From Cryptosporangium phraense (GTDB lineage: Bacteria; Actinomycetota; Actinomycetes; Mycobacteriales; Cryptosporangiaceae): a DNA stretch of 64,000 nt. Location: contig NZ_VIRS01000015.1 in assembly GCF_006912135.1 (NCBI RefSeq), positions 1 to 64,000 on the forward strand. The letters are read 5' to 3'. Shown here one piece after another: positions 59,070 to 64,000 of this stretch. The position numbers were made by a program, and so were the translations under genes. The notes under the pieces were generated by a model. The model had not been told where the DNA came from, ran no database searches, and saw nothing but the letters and a program-made list of their open reading frames with translations. Within the stretch, counting starts at the first letter, position 1, and every line of letters starts with the position of its first letter.

Positions 59070-61938
59070 CCTCCTGCTGCACGGCGTCGAGCACGCGCTG
59101 GGCCTCGTCGGTGGAGACGACGGCCGGATCCCAGGTCAGGCGCAGCGTGAACCGTCCGGCGGTGTGCCGGACGTCGAGGGTCAGGTCGAACTTGGCCTGC
59201 CCCGGCGGCAGGTCGACCTCGCGCGCGCCGGCCAGGCCGAGGACGTAGCCCTCGTCGGCGGCGTAGTAAAGGCTCGGGAACGACTCCGGAACCTCCCGGA
59301 CGCGCCGGAGCCGCCGGACGAGCGCGGGCAGCGGCACGAGCGGCCGATCGAGGGCCTCCGGGAGCGGGTCGTCCGAGATCAGGAGCCGGGTGTCGACCAG
59401 GTACCCGGCGACCGCGCCGGCGTCGACGGCCCGGGCCCGGCCGTCGGCACAGCCGAGGACGAACGACGTCAGCCCGAACGTCCGGGCGAGCGCGCTCCGG
59501 TAGGCGTCGAGCAGGCGGACGAACGGCGACGCGCCACCCGGGGTGCGCAGCGCGGCCGACGCGGCCCGGCTGAGCTCGGCCCGGAGGTACCCGGCGGTCG
59601 CGGCCCGGAGGTGGCCGGCGTCGGCGGGCCGGGAGCGGTCGCGGTCGGACCGCAGGCCGAGCGTGATACCGCCGGAAGCCAAGCGGGCGACCAGGCTCTC
59701 GACGGCGTCCACGGACTGCTCGGTGCCGGCCCGCGCGGTCGCCCGGACGGTGGCGTCGCAGATCGTCGAGGCGGCGGGGGCGGGGCGGTAGTCCGGGTCG
59801 GCGTAGGCGCGGGCCAGGTCGGTGAGGAAGAGACGGAGCGACCAGCCGTCGATGACCAGGTGGTGCCAGACCAGGACGAGGAGCCCGTGATCGGGCGGAT
59901 AGGTGATCCAGGCCGTGCGCAGGAGCGGGCCGGCCGCGAGGTCCATCGGACGGCGGGCCGGCACCGTGGCGGCCTCGATCGCCGCCTGCCGGTCGGGCAC
60001 GGAGTAGCGCTCGTCGAGCCCGCCCGACGCGCCCGGGGGCGGGAGGCTCAGGACCACCTCGTCGCCGGTGTCGTGCACGGTGGCCCGGAAGGCCGGGTGG
60101 GCGCCGGTGGCTCGAGCGAGAGCGGCGGCGAGGCGGTCGGGGTCGGCGCCGGGGAGGTCGACGCAGTACGTCTCCAGATAGCGGGTCGAGCCCGGATCCA
60201 GCTGGTCGTGCATCCAGACGCCGAGCTGCGCCGGGGTGAGCGGGGCCTCGGTGCGGCCGGTGATCCCGTCGTCGCCGGGCTCGGTGGCGGGCGGGTAGGT
60301 GCTCAGCGCGTCGGCCAGGTCGCCCAGCGTCCGGGCGGTGAGGAGCTCGTGGGCCGTCACCGCCCGGCCCGACGCCTGGCTGAGGGCGACCGCGGCCGAC
60401 ACGGCGGTGAGCGAGGTGCCGCCGGATTCCAGGAACCCGTGGGCCGGGTCCGGGAAGTCGCCGAGCGCGCCCCCGACGGCCGCGTTCACCGCGCGCCAGG
60501 CGTCGTCGGTGCGGGTGTGGACGGTGGGCGGGGCCGGCGCCGCGAGCCGGGCCAGCGCGGTGTGGTCGGTCTTGCCGTTCGCGGTCTGGGGCAGCGCCTC
60601 GAGCGCGACGATCACCGAGGGAACGGCGGCCGCCGGCAGGACGCCGAGGAGCGCCCGCCGCACGCCCACCGGATCGACGACGTCGCCGCGGGCCGGGACC
60701 AGGTACGCGGCCAGCGCGCCGTCTCGCGGGGCCACGACGACCTCACGGACCGGCACGGCCTCCCGGATCGCGGCCTCGACCTCGCCCGCCTCGATGCGGA
60801 CGCCCCGGATCTTGAGCTGGCGATCCCGGCGCCCCTCGAAGACCAGCGTGCCGTCGGGGAGAACACGGGCCAGGTCGCCGGTGCGGTAGGCCCGGCGTCC
60901 GTCGGGGAGGGGCCGGAAGCGGCCGTCCGGGTCGCCGCCCAGATAGCCGCGGCCGACGTTGACGCCCGCGACGACGATCTCCCCGGACCCCGTCCCGTTC
61001 TCGTCGTCGAGGTGGAGCGTGACGCCTCGGGTGGCCGTGCCGATCGGCGTGCGGTCGGACGGATGCCCGCCGGTGCGGGGCACGAGGTAGCGCGCGCAGT
61101 AGATCGTCGCCTCGGCCGGGCCGTAGCCGTTGACGATCCGGAGCCCGTCGCGCAGCCGCAGCAGCTCCTGCAGGAGGCCGAGCGGGATCGGCTCGACCCC
61201 GACCAGCAGCCGGGCCAGGCCCGGCACCAGGCCCGGGTCGGCGGCCAGCGCGTCGCGGAACCCGGTCAGGAGCCCGGGCGGAACGTAGGCACTGTGGACG
61301 CCCCGGGCGTGCAGGAACCCGGCGAAGCTCGCCGCGTCGATACGGGCCTCCGGCGGGACGATCGCCACCGTGCCGCCGCGCCGGAGCGGTGACCAGCACT
61401 CCCACAGCGAGACGTCGAACGTCGGGCTGGTCCACCAGGACCCGGTGTAGGGGATTTCGACCGGTGCGAGTTCGTCGAGGTCTTCCAGAACGTTCAGCAG
61501 GCTCCGGTGCTCGATCTCGACCGCCTTCGGGGTGCCGGTCGAGCCCGAGGTGCTGATCACGTAGGCGACGTCGTCCAGCGCCGGCCGGTCGAACTCCGGG
61601 GCGCCGGTGGCCTCGACGGCGGCCGTCACGGTCGTGCGGGGCGCGCAGGCGTCGAGGATCTGGTCGATGCGGCGCGGCGGCAGCGCCGGGTCGATCGGGA
61701 CGTACGCGGCCCGGCGGCCGAACGCGGCCAGCGCCGCCGCGACCAGATCCGCGCCGGGCGGCAGGACGACCCCCACCCGATCGCCGGGCCGCACGCCCCG
61801 GCGGCGGAAGTCGTCGGCGAAGCCCGCGGCCGCGGCGACCAGGGCGCCGTAGGTGGTCGACCGGGCGGGCTCGACGACCGCCACCCGGCCCGGCTCGGCC
61901 CGGGCGGTCGCCAGCACCGCGGCGAGGAGCTCAGACAC
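59041..61938 (-). CDS. Non-ribosomal peptide synthetase, A-T-C module without thioesterase
   Basis: A 965-residue NRPS. The adenylation domain occupies about 15-495 (A3 STSGSTGTPKAV, A4 FDVSLWE, A5 NGYGPAEATIY, A7 YRTGDLA, A8 RRDRQLKIRGVRIEAGE, A10 NGKTD). The carrier domain has phosphopantetheine Ser in ESGGTSLTAVS (about 530). The condensation domain (about 585-960) has HHLVIDG (about 690). The Asp of FDVS fits an alpha-amino acid substrate; the exact amino acid is not claimed. It ends in C with no thioesterase or reductase. GTG 61938 overlaps the upstream NRPS stop by 8 bp. Confidence 0.93.
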   Translation of the reverse strand: MSELLAAVLATARAEPGRVAVVEPARSTTYGALVAAAAGFADDFRRRGVRPGDRVGVVLPPGADLVAAALAAFGRRAAYVPIDPALPPRRIDQILDACAPRTTVTAAVEATGAPEFDRPALDDVAYVISTSGSTGTPKAVEIEHRSLLNVLEDLDELAPVEIPYTGSWWTSPTFDVSLWECWSPLRRGGTVAIVPPEARIDAASFAGFLHARGVHSAYVPPGLLTGFRDALAADPGLVPGLARLLVGVEPIPLGLLQELLRLRDGLRIVNGYGPAEATIYCARYLVPRTGGHPSDRTPIGTATRGVTLHLDDENGTGSGEIVVAGVNVGRGYLGGDPDGRFRPLPDGRRAYRTGDLARVLPDGTLVFEGRRDRQLKIRGVRIEAGEVEAAIREAVPVREVVVAPRDGALAAYLVPARGDVVDPVGVRRALLGVLPAAAVPSVIVALEALPQTANGKTDHTALARLAAPAPPTVHTRTDDAWRAVNAAVGGALGDFPDPAHGFLESGGTSLTAVSAAVALSQASGRAVTAHELLTARTLGDLADALSTYPPATEPGDDGITGRTEAPLTPAQLGVWMHDQLDPGSTRYLETYCVDLPGADPDRLAAALARATGAHPAFRATVHDTGDEVVLSLPPPGASGGLDERYSVPDRQAAIEAATVPARRPMDLAAGPLLRTAWITYPPDHGLLVLVWHHLVIDGWSLRLFLTDLARAYADPDYRPAPAASTICDATVRATARAGTEQSVDAVESLVARLASGGITLGLRSDRDRSRPADAGHLRAATAGYLRAELSRAASAALRTPGGASPFVRLLDAYRSALARTFGLTSFVLGCADGRARAVDAGAVAGYLVDTRLLISDDPLPEALDRPLVPLPALVRRLRRVREVPESFPSLYYAADEGYVLGLAGAREVDLPPGQAKFDLTLDVRHTAGRFTLRLTWDPAVVSTDEAQRVLDAVQQEVTPAPAPCR

Positions 61939-64000
61939 CGTGCACGGCTCCGGACAGCGCATGCAGACCGCGGACGATCTCATTCGCGACGCGCTCGATC
62001 GTCTCCCGGCGGTAGAGCTCGGTGCGGTACGTCAGCACGCATCGCACCGACGGCCCGGCGTCCCAGACGTCGAGGCGCACGTCCCGGTTGCTGTGCCGCT
62101 CACCGCCCGGCACCGGCAGCAGGGTCGCGTCCAGGCCGTCGAAGCGGAGCTCGGTCTCCCGGGCCGCGTTGATCGAGAACCTCAGCCCGAACCCCTGGTC
62201 GGACCGCAGCTCGGGCAGCAGAGCCTTGTAGTGGATGCCGGAGTACTCCTCGACCACCGGGAAGTCGCGGGCCACCCCGAGGCACACCTCGGCGACGCTG
62301 CGCGGCGCGCGCAGGTCGAACCGGAGCGGCGCGGTGTGGGTCAGCTCGCCGACGACCGACTCCAGCCGGACGGTGCTGCGCTGCCCCACCGACACCCCGA
62401 CCAGCAGGTCGTCCACCCCGGACACCTCGGCCAGGGCCAGCGCGAACACGCTCACCAGCACCGCGAACCGGGTGACGCGATGCTCGTCGGTGAACGCGGT
62501 CAGCAGCGCGGACGCGTTCTTCGGCAGGCTGAACGGCACCGCGGCGGCGTCGTAGGTCGGCGACTCCGGCCGCGGCCGCTCGGCCGGGAGCTCCCGGAAC
62601 GGGTAGCCGCGCAGGTACCCACGCCAGAACGCGAGGTGCTCGGCCGTCGCGGCCGGGGTCTTGCGGGCCTCCTCCTGGGCGACGTACTCGCGGTACGGCA
62701 CCGGCGGCGGCACCTCGCGGCCGGAGTAGGCCGCGGCCAGGTCGTGCAGCAGCACCGGCCCGGACTGGCCGTCGAAGAACAGGTGGTGGGTGACGATCGC
62801 CAGCACGCTCTCGTCGGGGCCGAGACGGTGGAGCGCGACCCGGAACGGCCGCTCCCGGGTGACGTCGAACGGGCGCAGCTCGGCGGTGTTCGGCACGTCG
62901 TCGAGCGACCGGACGTCGACGACCGGCAGGTCGACCGGCGCGGGCGGATGGACCAGCTGCGCGTCGGGGCCGATCGTGCTCCGCAGCGCCTCGTGGCGCG
63001 CGGCCACCGTCGTGGCCGCGTTACGCAGCGCGGCGACGACCACCGGGCCGCGCAGGTGGACGAGCTGGAGCATCTCGGCGTCGGCCCCGCCGTCCTCGAG
63101 GATCGCCAGCAGGCTCCGCTGGGCGTCCGACAGCGGGACGGTCGTCGTCTCCGGCACGGCGATCGGCGGCGCTGCGCCGGACGCCGTGAGCGAGGCCGCG
63201 AACTCGTGCAGCACCGGGGTGGCCAGCAGCGTCCGCAGCGACGTCGAGTACCCGTGGACGTCCCGGAGCCGGGCGACGATCCGGGTGCCGCTGAGCGAGT
63301 CGCCGCCCTCGGCGAAGAAGTCGGTGTCCCGGCCGACCGGGGTCTTTAGCACCGCGGCCCACACCTCGGCGACCGTGCGTTCCCGGGCGTCCCGGGGTTC
63401 CTCGCCGGTCGGCAGGGCCGCGCGGTCGATCTTCCCGTTCACGGTGAGCGGGATCGCCGGCACGACGTCGACGCGGCCCGGCACCATCGCCGCGGGCAGC
63501 ACGCCGGCCAGCTGCTCCCGCACCGACTCGGCCGCCCCGACCACGTAGGCCACGAGACGCCCGTCGTGCAGCGCGACCGCGGCCTGCCGGACGCCGGGCA
63601 GCGCCAGCAGGGCGCGTTCGATCTCCGCGAGCTCGATCCGGTGGCCCCGGATCTTCACCTGACGATCGAGGCGGCCGAGGAAGTGCAGCTCGCCGCCGTC
63701 GTCCCAGGCCGCGCGGTCTCCGCTCCGGTACCACCGGCCGGGCTCGCCCCAGGGCGCCGGCCCGAACCCCGGCTGGTCGCCCAGGTAGCCGCGGGCGACG
63801 CCGGGCCCGCCGATCCACAGCTCACCGGCCACACCCGGGGACGCGACGACCCGTCCGTCGTCGTCGACCACGCGCAGCAGTGCCCCGGCGGCCGGCCGGC
63901 CGATCGGCGGTAAGCCGTCACGGGCGTACGACCGGAGGTCACCGGTGGCCGTGACCAGCACCGTCGCCTCCGAGGGCCCGTACGCGTTGACGACCGCGGC
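61931..64000 (-). CDS. Non-ribosomal peptide synthetase, 3' part (continues beyond the window)
   Basis: At least 689 codons. At the right edge the frame runs through the A5 core NAYGPSEATV and the second half of an adenylation domain (GELWIGGPGVARGYLGD, YRSGDRAAW, LGRLDRQVKIRGHRIELAEIE, NGKIDRAAL). A carrier domain (FFAEGGDSLSGTRIVA) and a complete condensation domain with THHLFFDG follow. Its stop overlaps the start of the next NRPS gene, so the two subunits are made together and probably work in sequence. The start lies outside the window. Confidence 0.93.
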   Translation of the reverse strand, partial: AAVVNAYGPSEATVLVTATGDLRSYARDGLPPIGRPAAGALLRVVDDDGRVVASPGVAGELWIGGPGVARGYLGDQPGFGPAPWGEPGRWYRSGDRAAWDDGGELHFLGRLDRQVKIRGHRIELAEIERALLALPGVRQAAVALHDGRLVAYVVGAAESVREQLAGVLPAAMVPGRVDVVPAIPLTVNGKIDRAALPTGEEPRDARERTVAEVWAAVLKTPVGRDTDFFAEGGDSLSGTRIVARLRDVHGYSTSLRTLLATPVLHEFAASLTASGAAPPIAVPETTTVPLSDAQRSLLAILEDGGADAEMLQLVHLRGPVVVAALRNAATTVAARHEALRSTIGPDAQLVHPPAPVDLPVVDVRSLDDVPNTAELRPFDVTRERPFRVALHRLGPDESVLAIVTHHLFFDGQSGPVLLHDLAAAYSGREVPPPVPYREYVAQEEARKTPAATAEHLAFWRGYLRGYPFRELPAERPRPESPTYDAAAVPFSLPKNASALLTAFTDEHRVTRFAVLVSVFALALAEVSGVDDLLVGVSVGQRSTVRLESVVGELTHTAPLRFDLRAPRSVAEVCLGVARDFPVVEEYSGIHYKALLPELRSDQGFGLRFSINAARETELRFDGLDATLLPVPGGERHSNRDVRLDVWDAGPSVRCVLTYRTELYRRETIERVANEIVRGLHALSGAVHGV

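Overview
The window is very GC-rich and gene-dense, with GTG, TTG and ATG starts, many 1-29 bp gene overlaps, leaderless promoters (a TANNNT -10 element 6-8 nt before the start codon), F420-type and sterol-type oxidative genes, a PASTA-less Ser/Thr kinase and non-ribosomal peptide synthetases. This points to a soil actinobacterium of the filamentous or spore-forming kind. The genus cannot be fixed from the sequence alone. No tRNA, rRNA, CRISPR array, insertion sequence or replication origin was recognised.

Layout. 0-8.5 kb is a phenylacetate catabolic locus: a paaZ and paaG-like isomerase pair diverges from paaABCDE-paaI, with a likely TetR regulator downstream. 8.7-13.2 kb holds a branched-chain 2-oxoacid dehydrogenase operon (E1alpha, E1beta, E2; no E3) opposite an Lrp/BkdR-like regulator. 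13.2-17.5 kb carries a two-TM protein with an LAxTG-like motif, a transmembrane Ser/Thr kinase and a long-form phosphofructokinase. 17.5-23.0 kb is a TetR / acyl-CoA synthetase / single-chain biotin-dependent acyl-CoA carboxylase unit. 23.8-26.9 kb is a glutamine synthetase-like, nitrilase-like and FadR-type regulator operon. 28.1-31.9 kb is a LacI-type regulator opposite a PhyH-type dioxygenase and a Gfo/Idh/MocA dehydrogenase, followed by two small genes. 31.9-33.6 kb is a gene-free island of tandem repeats. 33.6-39.2 kb has an ArsR-type regulator, an MFS exporter and an FtsX-type ABC transporter. 39.3-42.5 kb is a large protein joining a LodA-like quinoprotein region to a von Willebrand A domain. 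42.6-46.5 kb has an F420-type luciferase-family enzyme, two decayed genes, and an MpaB-type oxygenase with a divergent TetR. 46.5-50.9 kb has a redoxin, a GGDEF-EAL protein, a small unknown protein and an AEC transporter. 51.0-56.4 kb has a CYP142-like P450, a TetR and a two-subunit methylcrotonyl-CoA carboxylase. 56.4-59.1 kb has a HAD phosphatase, a 6-phosphogluconate dehydrogenase-family protein and an S66 peptidase. From 59.0 kb to the right edge is an NRPS cluster that continues outside the window.

How the genes fit together. Much of the window feeds CoA thioesters into central metabolism: phenylacetyl-CoA (paa), branched-chain oxoacids (bkd), leucine (the methylcrotonyl-CoA carboxylase), fatty or acyl acids (acyl-CoA synthetase plus single-chain carboxylase) and probably sterols (CYP142-like P450 and an F420 enzyme preceded by KstR2-like and KstR-like palindromes). 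Several divergent regulator/target pairs carry clear palindromic operators placed on a leaderless promoter.

The most unusual features are (1) the LodA-like/vWA fusion with no LodB partner nearby, (2) widespread short tandem repeats, G-rich on the coding strand, that have inserted long low-complexity linkers into ordinary enzymes (PaaD, E1beta, E2, the carboxylase, the ArsR-type regulator) and that also form gene-free islands, and (3) the NRPS line that ends in a condensation domain beside an S66 peptidase.
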